Program-made: the position numbers and the translations under genes
In this document: piece after piece, positions 1-10,636 of the stretch
How the letters are laid out: the number at the start of each line of letters is the position of its first letter
Position numbering within the stretch: position 1 is the first letter of the stretch
Notes under the pieces: generated by a model
The model's input: the letters and a program-made list of their open reading frames with translations, nothing else
Databases searched by the model: none
What the model was told of the DNA's origin: nothing
From: an uncultured bacterium
GTDB lineage: Bacteria > Bacillota_A > Clostridia > Lachnospirales > Lachnospiraceae
Direction: 5' to 3'
DNA: 39,540 nucleotides
Assembly (NCBI GenBank): GCA_905215045.1
Contig: CAJMOO010000006.1
Coordinates: forward strand, 1 to 39,540

Positions 1-56
1 ACTTTTTTGATTTATTTTGTTGATCCGTTCTTCATAAGAACCGCAGCAACTTTTAT

Positions 57-85
57 ATCATATCATTTTCATTTCATTCTGTCAA
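57..85 (-). promoter_or_regulatory. Strong sigma-A promoter P2 (probably rRNA operon)
   Basis: On the minus strand a perfect -35 TTGACA (80-85) is followed by a 17-bp spacer and -10 TATGAT (57-62). An A-rich UP-like stretch (AAATAAATCAAAAAA) lies just upstream. No gene start follows before the window edge, so the transcript runs left out of the window. Strong tandem promoters after a tRNA terminator suggest a stable-RNA operon; this target is inferred. Confidence 0.75.
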
Positions 86-215
86 GAGTTTTTTTGATTT
101 ATTTTATTCAATTGTTGTGATCGTTCTCCGTCCAACAATTCAAATAAATAAATGCTCTTTTCATTATCTTTCTAAATGATATTTGTTACTCTGCTATAAG
201 CAGTGCAACTTCTAT

Positions 216-244
216 AAGATATCACACTTTTACATCCATGTCAA
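216..244 (-). promoter_or_regulatory. Strong sigma-A promoter P1 (probably rRNA operon)
   Basis: Minus strand: -35 TTGACA (239-244), 17-bp spacer, -10 TATCTT (216-221). It lies just downstream of the tRNA-Ser terminator and 159 bp upstream of P2. Both promoters share the start-region sequence AAGTTGC. The layout resembles tandem rRNA promoters. The RNA they serve lies outside the window. Confidence 0.7.
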
Positions 245-254
245 TACCTTTTGT

Positions 255-289
255 CAAAAAATTAAATCCTCCTATTTGGAAGATTTAAT
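255..289 (-). terminator. Intrinsic terminator of tRNA-Ser
   Basis: Minus strand: a 12-bp stem (278-289 with 261-272, one G-U pair), 5-nt loop and a run of six U (255-260) directly after the tRNA 3' end. It separates the tRNA transcript from promoters P1 and P2. Confidence 0.85.
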
Positions 290-292
290 AAG

Positions 293-380
293 CGCAGAAG
301 GAGGGATTTGAACCCTCGCACCGCGTAAACGGTCTATACCCTTAGCAGGGGCACCTCTTCAGCCACTTGAGTACTTCTGC
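293..380 (-). tRNA. tRNA-Ser (anticodon GCU)
   Basis: An 88-nt cloverleaf reads on the minus strand. The acceptor stem GCAGAAG pairs with CTTCTGC, followed by discriminator G. The anticodon loop CTGCTAA gives anticodon GCU, which reads AGC and AGU codons. A long variable arm typical of class II tRNAs and the T-loop GGTTCAAATCC are present. The 3' CCA is not encoded (the next bases are CT). It has its own promoter and terminator, so it is a single-gene transcription unit. Confidence 0.95.
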
Positions 381-413
381 AAATGCCTAAATATCAATAT
401 ATTTAATTGCATC

Positions 414-429
414 CGTCATTCACATGACG
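414..429 (-). repeat. Inverted repeat at the start of the pre-tRNA-Ser transcript
   Basis: A perfect 6-bp inverted repeat (CGTCAT and ATGACG, 4-nt spacer) begins about 7 bp downstream of the -10 box. It would therefore fold at the very 5' end of the roughly 50-nt pre-tRNA leader, or act as a protein site. Function unknown. Confidence 0.5.
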
Positions 430-436
430 CTTGAAT

Positions 437-465
437 ATCTTACCAAAGTAATTTCCTTTTGTCAA
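437..465 (-). promoter_or_regulatory. Promoter of tRNA-Ser
   Basis: Minus strand: -35 TTGACA (460-465), 17-bp spacer, -10 TAAGAT (437-442), about 55 bp upstream of the mature tRNA 5' end. It lies between the fumB stop codon and the tRNA. Confidence 0.8.
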
Positions 466-479
466 TAGGTTTTGATTGA

Positions 480-1034
480 TTATTTTAATTTTTTGAAATT
501 TTCTACTGCAGTCTCATAAAGATTATTTCCCTGATTGTCAATTACTACAATAACTGGAAAGTTTTCAACTCTTAATTTTCGAATTGCTTCTGTTCCCAGA
601 TCATCATAAGCGATTACTTCCGCCTCCTTAATACACTTTGAAAGAAGTGCTCCTGCTCCTCCAACTGCGGCAAAATATACTGCACCATTCTGTTTTATTG
701 ATTCAATGACTTCTGAAGATCGTTTTCCTTTTCCGATCATACCTTTTAATCCTTGATCAAGCATCGTTGGGGTATATTTATCCATTCTGCTGCTTGTTGT
801 CGGTCCTGCTGATCCAATGACCTGTCCTTCTCTTGCTGGTGTTGGCCCGAGATAATAAATAAACTGCCCTTTTACATCTACTGGTAATTCTTTCCCATCT
901 AACAGCGTTTCATACATTCTTTTATGTGCCGCATCTCTAGCTGTATAGATGGTTCCTGTCAAATATACATAATCTCCAGATTTAAGCTCTGCCAACTCTT
1001 CTGTATTTGCTGGAACATTTAAATGTTTCTCCAT
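480..1034 (-). CDS. fumB: Class I fumarate hydratase, beta subunit (C-terminal domain)
   Basis: A 184-residue protein matching the beta (C-terminal) half of iron-sulfur class I fumarases and L-tartrate dehydratases. In clostridia these are split into two subunits. Visible family motifs are TARDAAHKR near residue 33, GPTTSSRMD near 77 and MIGKGKR near 99. With the alpha subunit encoded just upstream it should interconvert fumarate and malate in the cytosol. The start is supported by AAGGAG nine bases before ATG. It follows fumA after 75 bp, in one operon. Tartrate dehydratase activity cannot be excluded from sequence alone. Confidence 0.9.
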   Translation of the reverse strand: MEKHLNVPANTEELAELKSGDYVYLTGTIYTARDAAHKRMYETLLDGKELPVDVKGQFIYYLGPTPAREGQVIGSAGPTTSSRMDKYTPTMLDQGLKGMIGKGKRSSEVIESIKQNGAVYFAAVGGAGALLSKCIKEAEVIAYDDLGTEAIRKLRVENFPVIVVIDNQGNNLYETAVENFKKLK

Positions 1035-1109
1035 AATCTTCTACTCCTTGTATTTAAAAAATACTATATTCTCAAAATTTCGTCTGAACGATAGATAATA
1101 TCTAACTCT

Positions 1110-1952
1110 TTATAACACTCTATGTGCATGACGATTTACGTGACAGCAGATATTTACTGCTAATGGCATTCCCGCAATGTGTGTAGGGTATGTCTCAATA
1201 TTAAGTCCTAACGCAGTTGTTGAACCTCCAAGCCCTCCTGGACCAATACCTAACTGATTGATTTCTTCTAACAATTCTTTCTCTAATTTCGCAATATGTG
1301 GCTTCTCAGATGGTGTATCTAAGTTTCTCGTCAATGCCTTCTTAGCTAGAAATGCTGCTTTTTCAAAACTTCCACCCAGTCCAACACCTACAACCATTGG
1401 TGGGCAGGCATTAGGTCCTGCATCTTTGACTGCCTGAATTACTGATTTCTTTATCCCCTCTTCTCCATCTGCTGGTTTTAACATAAATATACGACTCATA
1501 TTTTCACTTCCAAATCCTTTTGGAGCTACTAGGATTTCAAGATTTTCCCCTGGGACAATATCTATATGCATGATCGCAGGTGTATTATCTTTTGTATTCT
1601 CACGGATCAACGGATCCTTTACAACAGATTTCCTAAGATATCCTTCTGTATACCCCTGACGCACCCCTTCGTTAACTGCATCATGTAAATCCATACCCTC
1701 AATATGAACATCCTGTCCGATATTTAAAAATACGATTGCCATTCCTGTATCCTGACAGATTGGAATCTGATCTGCTGCTGCAATTTCCATATTTTCCTGC
1801 AATTGATTTAAAATCTGTTTCCCTAATGGGCTCTTTTCACTTTCTGTTGCATTCTTAAAACGGCATTTCATATCTTCTGTCAGAGATAAATTTGCCTCGA
1901 TGCACATCTCTTTTATATTCTTGATGATCTCATCTGTATGAATCGTTCTCAT
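1110..1952 (-). CDS. fumA: Class I fumarate hydratase, alpha subunit (4Fe-4S)
   Basis: A 280-residue protein of the N-terminal, Fe-S-binding half of class I fumarase. Candidate cluster cysteines are C66 in ICQDTG, the Cys in NACPPMVVG, and one in the C-terminal NICCHVNRHAHR. I place the start at the ATG at 1952, not at an in-frame TTG four codons upstream, because that TTG lies inside the ribosome binding site (GGAGG, five bases before ATG). First gene of fumA-fumB, transcribed from a promoter just downstream of gyrA. The oxygen-sensitive cluster enzyme fits an anaerobe. L(+)-tartrate dehydratase is the main alternative. Confidence 0.9.
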   Translation of the reverse strand: MRTIHTDEIIKNIKEMCIEANLSLTEDMKCRFKNATESEKSPLGKQILNQLQENMEIAAADQIPICQDTGMAIVFLNIGQDVHIEGMDLHDAVNEGVRQGYTEGYLRKSVVKDPLIRENTKDNTPAIMHIDIVPGENLEILVAPKGFGSENMSRIFMLKPADGEEGIKKSVIQAVKDAGPNACPPMVVGVGLGGSFEKAAFLAKKALTRNLDTPSEKPHIAKLEKELLEEINQLGIGPGGLGGSTTALGLNIETYPTHIAGMPLAVNICCHVNRHAHRVL

Positions 1953-2049
1953 GTTTTCCTCCAAAAATATTTTATTGTCACTGCCAAAATATCATAAATT
2001 TTCCTGCAAATAAAGCTGCATCAGATTTTGACCTTGGTATCATTGTTTT

Positions 2050-2078
2050 ATTATATAACGAAATCAGGACATAGACAA
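2050..2078 (-). promoter_or_regulatory. Promoter of fumA-fumB
   Basis: Minus strand: -35 TTGTCT (2073-2078), 17-bp spacer, consensus -10 TATAAT (2050-2055). The -35 lies inside the hairpin that follows gyrA, so terminator and promoter overlap. A leader of roughly 90 nt would precede the fumA start. Confidence 0.7.
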
Positions 2079-2097
2079 TTCATCTACGCCCTGATTT
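2061..2097 (-). terminator. Hairpin downstream of gyrA, probable terminator
   Basis: A continuous 15-bp stem (2061-2075 with 2083-2097, two G-U pairs) and 7-nt loop begin seven bases after the gyrA stop. The minus-strand U-tract is short (GATTTCG), so termination may be partial. On the plus strand the hairpin is followed by a better T-rich run, but no plus-strand gene ends here. Confidence 0.6.
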
Positions 2098-2103
2098 TTA
2101 TTT

Positions 2104-4587
2104 TTATTCTTCTGTTGTATTTTTTTCCATTTCGTCTTCAAGCTTCTCTTCACGGACTTTTGCGATGCTAGCTACTTCAACATTTTCACCAACATTCATA
2201 ACTTTTACTCCAGAAGTATTTCTTCCAAGAATAGAAATAGAATCTACCGCTGTACGTATGATAATTCCCTCTGTTGTGATCATCATAATCTCATTATCGT
2301 CATTCACAGCCTTCACACCTACAACATCACCTGTCTTTTCTGTGATCTTGTAGCACTTAATTCCTTTACCACCACGATGCTGTGTTGTAAACTCAGAAGT
2401 CAGTGTACGTTTACCCATACCATTTGCAGATACGATCAGTAACGCTTCTCCCTGACTGTCAAGCTGCATTCCAATAACTTCGTCATCACCTGTCAGATTG
2501 ATTCCACGAACCCCCATAGAAGTTCGTCCAATACATCTGACGTCACTCTCATGGAAACGGATACACTGTCCATTCTTCGTTACAAGGAATACATCCTCAT
2601 CATCTTCCGTATATTTAACTTCGATCAGCTGGTCATCATCTTTTAATGTGATTGCTGCTAATCCTGTCTTACGGATATTTGCATATTCCATGATAGATGA
2701 TTTCTTAACAACACCATATTTCGTTGCCATTAACAGATATTTTCCTTCTTCGTAATCTACAAGTGGAATCACTGCTGTAATCTTCTCTCCTGGCTGTAAC
2801 TGAAGCAGATTAACGATTGCACTTCCTCGTGCTGTTCTTCCACTCTCAGGAATCTCATATGCTTTCAGACGATATACACGTCCTGTATTTGTAAAGAACA
2901 TGATATAATGATGTGTCGTTGTCATAAACAGTTCTTCGATGTAATCCTCATCGATCGTCTGCATTCCCTTGATACCTTTACCACCACGATTCTGACTTTT
3001 GAAATTATCAACAGTCATTCTCTTGATATATCCAAGTTTTGTCATTGTGATCACAGTATTTTCTCTAGGGATCAGATCTTCCATGGAAATGTCATCAACA
3101 TCAAATCCAATCTGTGTTCTTCTTTCATCGCCATATTTGTCACGGATCAGTGCGATTTCATCTTTGATAACTCCAAGTAATTTCTTTTCGTCTGCAAGAA
3201 TCGCCTTCAATTCACCGATACGCTCCATCAATTCTTTGTATTCTTTTTCAAGTTTGGCACGTTCCAAACCATTCAGTGCTCTCAGACGCATATCAACGAT
3301 TGCCTGTGCCTGTGCATCTGAAAGTCCAAAGCGTTCCATCAATTCAAGCTTGGCTGCCTGAATGTTCTCGGCTCCACGAATGATCTTGATCACTTCATCG
3401 ATGTTATCCTGTGCGATCAGTAATCCTTCTAAGATATGCGCGCGTTCTTCCGCTTTATTTAATTCATAGCGTGTTCTTCTTGTCACAACATCTTTCTGGT
3501 GTGTCAGATAGTAATCTAGCATCTCATGTAGATTCATTGTCTTTGGCTGTCCATCAACAAGTGCCAGCATGATCACACCAAATGTATCCTGAAGCTGTGT
3601 ATGTTTATATAACTGATTCAGGATTACGTTCGCATTCGCATCACGACGAAGTTCGATACAGATACGCATACCACTTCTGTCAGATTCATCACGAAGCTCT
3701 GTAATTCCTTCCACTTTCTTTTCTCTTACCAAAGCTGCGATCTTCTCGATCAGTCTTGCTTTGTTTACCATGTATGGAAGCTCCGTTACGATAATACGCT
3801 GCTTTCCATTTGCCATTGCCTCAATATCTGTAACAGCACGCACTTTGATCTTTCCACGACCTGTGCGATAAGCCTGATCGATACCAGAACGCCCAAGGAT
3901 CGTCGCACCTGTAGGGAAGTCTGGTCCTTTAATGATCTCTAATAATTCTTCGATCGTTGTCTCACGGTCTTCCTCAACCTGATTATCAATGATCTTGATA
4001 ACCGCATTGATCACTTCTCTAAGGTTATGAGGTGGAATGTTCGTTGCCATACCAACCGCGATTCCCTGTGTACCATTCACTAACAGGTTTGGAAAACGAG
4101 AAGGAAGTACTGCTGGTTCTTTCTCTGTCTCGTCAAAGTTTGGTCTGAAATCAACTGTATTCTTGTTAATATCAGCCAGAAGTTCCATGGAAATCTTGCT
4201 TAATCTTGCTTCTGTATAACGCATGGCAGCTGCACCGTCACCATCGACAGAACCAAAGTTTCCATGTCCGTCTACCAATGGATATCTTGTAGACCATTCC
4301 TGTGCCATATTAACTAATGCCCCATAGATAGAGCTGTCACCATGTGGATGATATTTACCCATGGTATCACCAACGATACGGGCACATTTACGATGTGGTT
4401 TATCAGGTCCGTTATTTAATTCGATCATCGCATAAAGAATTCTTCTCTGTACCGGTTTCAAACCGTCACGCACATCTGGAAGAGCTCTGGAAGCGATAAC
4501 GCTCATGGCATAATCAATATATGAATTCTCCATTGTTTTTTTGAGGTCAATGTCATGAACTTTATCAAAAATTGTATTCTCGTCCAT
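2104..4587 (-). CDS. gyrA: DNA gyrase subunit A
   Basis: An 827-residue, full-length GyrA, the breakage-reunion subunit of the A2B2 gyrase that supercoils DNA. The catalytic tyrosine is Y124 in AMRYTEAR. The quinolone-determining region reads [10 protein letters not shown] (80-89), with Ser85 matching E. coli Ser83 and Gly89 at the place of Asp87. The C-terminal beta-pinwheel carries a GyrA box, QNRGGKG (532-538), and a second similar heptad, QHRGGKG, near residue 740. GyrA rather than ParC is chosen because of the GyrA boxes, the length and the direct linkage to gyrB, 14 bp upstream. RBS GGAAGGGAG precedes ATG. Last gene of the dnaA operon. Confidence 0.97.
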   Translation of the reverse strand: MDENTIFDKVHDIDLKKTMENSYIDYAMSVIASRALPDVRDGLKPVQRRILYAMIELNNGPDKPHRKCARIVGDTMGKYHPHGDSSIYGALVNMAQEWSTRYPLVDGHGNFGSVDGDGAAAMRYTEARLSKISMELLADINKNTVDFRPNFDETEKEPAVLPSRFPNLLVNGTQGIAVGMATNIPPHNLREVINAVIKIIDNQVEEDRETTIEELLEIIKGPDFPTGATILGRSGIDQAYRTGRGKIKVRAVTDIEAMANGKQRIIVTELPYMVNKARLIEKIAALVREKKVEGITELRDESDRSGMRICIELRRDANANVILNQLYKHTQLQDTFGVIMLALVDGQPKTMNLHEMLDYYLTHQKDVVTRRTRYELNKAEERAHILEGLLIAQDNIDEVIKIIRGAENIQAAKLELMERFGLSDAQAQAIVDMRLRALNGLERAKLEKEYKELMERIGELKAILADEKKLLGVIKDEIALIRDKYGDERRTQIGFDVDDISMEDLIPRENTVITMTKLGYIKRMTVDNFKSQNRGGKGIKGMQTIDEDYIEELFMTTTHHYIMFFTNTGRVYRLKAYEIPESGRTARGSAIVNLLQLQPGEKITAVIPLVDYEEGKYLLMATKYGVVKKSSIMEYANIRKTGLAAITLKDDDQLIEVKYTEDDEDVFLVTKNGQCIRFHESDVRCIGRTSMGVRGINLTGDDEVIGMQLDSQGEALLIVSANGMGKRTLTSEFTTQHRGGKGIKCYKITEKTGDVVGVKAVNDDNEIMMITTEGIIIRTAVDSISILGRNTSGVKVMNVGENVEVASIAKVREEKLEDEMEKNTTEE

Positions 4588-4601
4588 TTGTTTCTCCCTT
4601 C

Positions 4602-6533
<1,932 letters not shown>

Positions 6534-7619
6534 CTAATTTTCCTTTACAATTTTTCCTGCTTTTATCTGAAACATCCGTTGGATCGGCAGGTGTTTACTA
6601 ATAAATTCATCCAGACCTGTACAGGTAATGATCGTCTGCGTATCCTTGATACTCTCTAGTAAATACGTCTTACGATTACTGTCAAGTTCAGATAAAACAT
6701 CATCAAGCAGCAGGATCGGTGACTCTTTCATCACTTCTCTCATCAACTGGATCTGTGCCAGCTTCAAAGAGAGCGCTGCTGTCCGCTGCTGCCCTTGGGA
6801 ACCATATTTGCGGATATCAATCCCATTCACAATAAAACTGATATCATCCCTGTGCGGTCCCACTGTCGTTGTAGAGTATTTTAAATCTTTTTGTCTCTTC
6901 TTTGCAAGTTCCGTTAAATAACTATCATACCCTACATCGCGGTCATATTCCAGTAAAATTTTTTCTTTCCCGCCAGTTAATTTATTGTGAATCTTTTGAC
7001 AAACTTTACCCAAATGTTTGATAAATTTTTCACGATATTTAATAACCTCTGAGCCATATTTTACGAGCTGAATATCCCATGCTTCTAATGTTTCTATCAG
7101 ATTATTCTGAAAACGTATCTGTTTTAACAGATTATTTCTCTGAACTAGTATTTTATTATAATTTGTTAATTGATACAGATATAATCTTTCCATTTGGGAT
7201 AATTCAATATCGAGAAATTTTCTTCTTTCACTTGGACCACTCTTTACAATCTTTAAATCTTCGGGCGAAAATAAAATTACCGGAATCTGTCCCAACAGAT
7301 CACTGGATCTTCGAATCGGAATTCTGTCAATTGCCACACCTTTTGCTTTATTTTTTTTAAGATGCATATCTAACTGATGATCAATTCCCTGTTTTTCGAA
7401 ATGAATTCTTATGTGAGCTTCATTCTCTTCAAACTTTATCAACTCCCGGTCCTTATTTCCACGGTGTGATTTTGTTGTCGCACTTAAATAAATTGATTCC
7501 AGAATATTGGTCTTTCCCTGGGCATTATCTCCATACAATAAATTCGTTCCACTCGCAAAATTCATGGAAAGTTCGTCATAATTTCGATAATTTTTTAATT
7601 CCAAAGATTTAATAATCAT
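6534..7619 (-). CDS. recF: DNA replication and repair protein RecF
   Basis: A 361-residue SMC-like ATPase that helps load RecA at single-strand gaps together with RecO and RecR. Walker A is GDNAQGKT (30-37). The ABC-type signature lies in GSQGQQRTAAL, and Walker B with D-loop is LLLDDVLSELD. Length matches the family. It sits between yaaA (11 bp upstream) and gyrB (9 bp downstream), the conserved Firmicutes origin order. A TTTGGAG ribosome site precedes ATG. Confidence 0.96.
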   Translation of the reverse strand: MIIKSLELKNYRNYDELSMNFASGTNLLYGDNAQGKTNILESIYLSATTKSHRGNKDRELIKFEENEAHIRIHFEKQGIDHQLDMHLKKNKAKGVAIDRIPIRRSSDLLGQIPVILFSPEDLKIVKSGPSERRKFLDIELSQMERLYLYQLTNYNKILVQRNNLLKQIRFQNNLIETLEAWDIQLVKYGSEVIKYREKFIKHLGKVCQKIHNKLTGGKEKILLEYDRDVGYDSYLTELAKKRQKDLKYSTTTVGPHRDDISFIVNGIDIRKYGSQGQQRTAALSLKLAQIQLMREVMKESPILLLDDVLSELDSNRKTYLLESIKDTQTIITCTGLDEFISKHLPIQRMFQIKAGKIVKEN

Positions 7620-7630
7620 ACTACTCCAAA

Positions 7631-7837
7631 CTATTTGACGATATGAATCTCCTGACCATCAAAAGATACAACTTCGCCACCATATAATTTTTTTCCTCTT
7701 CTTGTTTCAACTTCTCCATTCACAAGAACTTCACCATCCTGAATGACAATTTTTGCCACAACTCCAGAATCTACAAGTCCAGCTGCTTTTAATGCCTGTC
7801 CAAGTTTAATAAATTCATCTTTAAGTTTAATTTCCAT
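7631..7837 (-). CDS. yaaA: S4-domain RNA-binding protein YaaA
   Basis: A 68-residue protein made almost wholly of one S4 RNA-binding domain. It starts with MEIKLKDEFIKLGQALK and carries the S4 core GEVLVNGEVETRRGKKL. In B. subtilis the homologue lies in the same place between dnaN and recF, and has been linked to large ribosomal subunit assembly. Spacing of 15 bp from dnaN indicates cotranscription. RBS AAAGGA lies eight bases before ATG. Function here is by family only. Confidence 0.9.
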   Translation of the reverse strand: MEIKLKDEFIKLGQALKAAGLVDSGVVAKIVIQDGEVLVNGEVETRRGKKLYGGEVVSFDGQEIHIVK

Positions 7838-7852
7838 CTCAAAAGTCCTTTC

Positions 7853-8956
7853 TTAATGATTAAAATTAACCGGAAGAATCAGATAATTGTATGTTCCTGC
7901 ATCATCTTTGATATAACAAGGTGCTTTCGGATTTACCAGATAAATATTGATTTCTTCATCATCGATCACTCGAAGAACATCCATCAAAAACTTTGGATTA
8001 AAGCCAATTAATAGATCTCTTCCTTCTTTTTGGATCAGAATTTCTTCTTCCATAGATCCAAAGAAAGAATTAATATTTAATTTTAATGAATGGTCAGCAA
8101 TATCGATAATAATTGGTTTTTTATCAGATTCACGAATCAAAAGACTCGCTCTGTCGATACAATTTAAAAATTCTTTTTTGTTAATTGTAATCTTTGTTTC
8201 ATAATCACTAGATAACATCTGGCTTATCTTATAATATTCCCCTTCCAGCAATCTTGAAACAACTCTTGTATTATCAAATTCAAATAAAATATGTTTTGAA
8301 GTTACATAAATTGAAACATTTTCATCCATTTCTCCAGAAATGATCTTCACAATTTCTTGTAAAGTTTTCCCAGGAACGACAACTTTAAACGGATCATAAT
8401 GATCTTTTAATTCAATATGTCTGATGGAAATTCGATGTCCATCTAAAGATACAACACTTAATTGGTCATCTTTTACTTCAAATAATTCACCCGTCATTAA
8501 TTTCGTATTTTCATTATCCGAAATCGAAAAAATTGTTTGACGAATCACTTCTTTTAAAGAAAACTGGGATAAAGTGATATTTTGATTTTTTTCAATCTCT
8601 GGTAAAGAAGGAAATTCTTCACCTTCTTGTCCCATAATCTGAAAACATGCTTTTTCACAAGTGATCGTTGCTTTGTACTGATCATCTGTTTCTATTGTTA
8701 TGTCATTATCCGGTAATTTTCTAACGATTTCAGAAAAAAGTTTTGCTTCAATTGCAATTTTACCAGGCTGATGAATCTGTCCATCAATGGTAGTTTCAAT
8801 TCCAAGTTCCATATCATTCGCTGTTAATTTAATATTTCCTGTACTAGCTTCAATTAAAATACATTTTAAGATGGGAAGCGTGGTGTTGTTTGATACTGCT
8901 TTGGAAACAATAGAAACAGCATGCACTAAATCAGATTTTGTACATATGATTTTCAT
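7853..8956 (-). CDS. dnaN: DNA polymerase III beta subunit (sliding clamp)
   Basis: A 367-residue beta clamp with three repeated clamp domains. It encircles DNA and tethers Pol III and many repair partners. Recognisable stretches are SKAVSNNTTLPILK at the N-terminus and a C-terminal NYLILPVNF hydrophobic end. The Shine-Dalgarno AAAGGAG is 12 bases from ATG, longer than usual, and the spacer contains a DnaA-box sequence (8960-8968). Second gene of the dnaA operon. The 282-bp gap to dnaA is part of oriC. Confidence 0.97.
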   Translation of the reverse strand: MKIICTKSDLVHAVSIVSKAVSNNTTLPILKCILIEASTGNIKLTANDMELGIETTIDGQIHQPGKIAIEAKLFSEIVRKLPDNDITIETDDQYKATITCEKACFQIMGQEGEEFPSLPEIEKNQNITLSQFSLKEVIRQTIFSISDNENTKLMTGELFEVKDDQLSVVSLDGHRISIRHIELKDHYDPFKVVVPGKTLQEIVKIISGEMDENVSIYVTSKHILFEFDNTRVVSRLLEGEYYKISQMLSSDYETKITINKKEFLNCIDRASLLIRESDKKPIIIDIADHSLKLNINSFFGSMEEEILIQKEGRDLLIGFNPKFLMDVLRVIDDEEINIYLVNPKAPCYIKDDAGTYNYLILPVNFNH

Positions 8957-8959
8957 AAA

Positions 8960-9230
8960 TGTGTATAACTCCTTTCGGTGTCAGATTGTTGTTAAATAAA
9001 TAAATAAAAGTCGTAGTAATAGTCGTAGTAGCTGTGGATTTGGGGATAACCTTAAAAAACCGCTAAGTATAAAGGGTTATAAGGGTTGATAAAATGTTTA
9101 AAACTTGATGAAAATCAGAGGATAATCATAGATTTATCAACATCACCAAAATCAGCAAAAATACTAATACACAGGATATCCACAGGTTATCCACGGAAAA
9201 TGTGGATAACTATCGAAAAAATGTGGAAAA
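8960..9230. other. oriC: oriC, dnaA-dnaN part: DnaA boxes and DnaA-trio unwinding region
   Basis: DnaA-box matches (consensus TTATCCACA or its complement): exact at 9201-9209; one mismatch at 8960-8968, 9041-9049, 9176-9184, 9187-9195 and 9222-9230; two mismatches at 9033-9041. Directly left of the 9033/9041 box pair lie six triplets (9014-9031), TAG TAA TAG TCG TAG TAG. Read from the boxes as 3'-GAT repeats, they match the DnaA-trio of the bacterial basal unwinding system. AT-rich DNA (8985-9010) follows, where melting would be expected. Polarity towards dnaN matches B. subtilis. Confidence 0.85.
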
Positions 9231-9238
9231 AATAAAAA

Positions 9239-10582
9239 TTAATCCATTTTTTTGGTAATAACATCAATAACCTTGCTTAATTCAGGGTCTTTGTCTAAGT
9301 CTTTTTCAATTTTTTCAATGCCATGAATGACAGTAGAATGATCACGTTTTCCAATGATCTCACCAATCTTAACAAGAGACTGATCCGTCATTTTCTTGCA
9401 TAAATACATACAAATCTGGCGTGGATAGGCGATATCATGACTTCTTTTTTTGGAAATGATATCACTTGTCTGAATATTAAAATGTTCTGCAACTGTTTGC
9501 ATGATCAATTCAGGTGTAATAGCTTGTTTTGTCTTGTTGTCGATCAGATCCTGAAGGGCGATTTTTGATAATTCAAGGTCAATCGGTTTCTTATTTAATT
9601 TAGAATAAACTTTGATCTTGTTTAAGGCACCTTCCAGATCACGGATATTAGACTTAATATGGGTAGCAATATAGTCAAAAATCTCATCATCAATATAAAT
9701 ATTGTCTAATTCCGCACGTTTTCTAAGGATCGCAACCTTTGTTTCATAGTTTGGAGGCTGAATATCAACTGGTAGTCCCCAGCTGAAACGGCTTCGAAGT
9801 CTCTCTTCTAAAACATCCAGTTCTTTTGGAGGTTTATCAGAAGAAAGAATGATCTGTTTTTTAGAGTTATAAAGTGCATTAAAAGTATGGAAAAATTCCT
9901 GCTGAGTACTTTCTTTACCAATAACAAACTGAATATCATCGACCAATAAAACATCGATATTGCGGTATTTGCTGCGCAATTCTTCTTGTTTTTTATGTTG
10001 AATTGAATTGATGACTTCGTTTGTAAAGTCTTCACTTGTTACATACAAAACATTTAAAGAACTGTTGTGTTCAATAATATAATGTGCAATGGAGTGCATT
10101 AAATGAGTTTTTCCAAGACCAGCACCTCCATATAAAAACAGCGGATTATAGGCTTCCGCTGGAGCTTCCGCAACAGCAATACTTGCGGCATGTGCCATGC
10201 GGTTATTGTCGCCGATTACGAATGTATCAAAAGTATAGCGGGGATTTAAGTTATTATTATCATGTTCAGGTGCAGCAGCAGGAGTTTCTTGTGGTTTTTC
10301 TCCTTCTTTTTCAAGTTCGAACTCGATATCGTATTTCTTTCCTGTCAGATCAGAAATAGCAAGGGAAATATAAAAATCGTACATTTTTTTCTTGATAAAC
10401 TGAATACCCCGCTCATCGTATTTAGCATCCAGAGATAGAATTATTTTGTTTGACTGGACATCTTTGATATGTAATGGCTTGATCCAGGCATTAATTGCAG
10501 CACTGGAAACGTCATGCTCTTGTTCAAGCTTGACTAATACATCATCCCAAATTTTCTCAATTTCGTTTTTCATGGATAACAT
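9239..10582 (-). CDS. dnaA: Chromosomal replication initiator protein DnaA
   Basis: A 447-residue initiator that binds DnaA boxes and melts the origin. Domain I covers about residues 1-90. A short low-complexity domain II linker follows (roughly 91-113). Domain III is the AAA+ ATPase with Walker A GGAGLGKT (152-159) and Walker B LLVDDIQF (D215, D216). Domain IV carries the DnaA signature around DHSTVIHG near residue 416. I keep the first ATG, four bases after AAAGGGA; a second ATG three codons on is possible. First gene of the left-arm operon, with promoter and boxes upstream. Confidence 0.97.
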   Translation of the reverse strand: MLSMKNEIEKIWDDVLVKLEQEHDVSSAAINAWIKPLHIKDVQSNKIILSLDAKYDERGIQFIKKKMYDFYISLAISDLTGKKYDIEFELEKEGEKPQETPAAAPEHDNNNLNPRYTFDTFVIGDNNRMAHAASIAVAEAPAEAYNPLFLYGGAGLGKTHLMHSIAHYIIEHNSSLNVLYVTSEDFTNEVINSIQHKKQEELRSKYRNIDVLLVDDIQFVIGKESTQQEFFHTFNALYNSKKQIILSSDKPPKELDVLEERLRSRFSWGLPVDIQPPNYETKVAILRKRAELDNIYIDDEIFDYIATHIKSNIRDLEGALNKIKVYSKLNKKPIDLELSKIALQDLIDNKTKQAITPELIMQTVAEHFNIQTSDIISKKRSHDIAYPRQICMYLCKKMTDQSLVKIGEIIGKRDHSTVIHGIEKIEKDLDKDPELSKVIDVITKKMD

Positions 10583-10636
10583 AAATCCCTTTCTAAATCA
10601 TATTTTTATAAATGTGCATAGTACGGCACTATATTT

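Noticed and set aside
1953..1964. Longer fumA starting at TTG (four extra codons)
   Set aside because: The extra codons consist of the ribosome binding site GGAGG; ATG at 1952 has ideal spacing.
2165..4219. Several plus-strand open frames opposite gyrA
   Set aside because: They are antisense shadows of a highly conserved gene, without ribosome sites or recognisable products.
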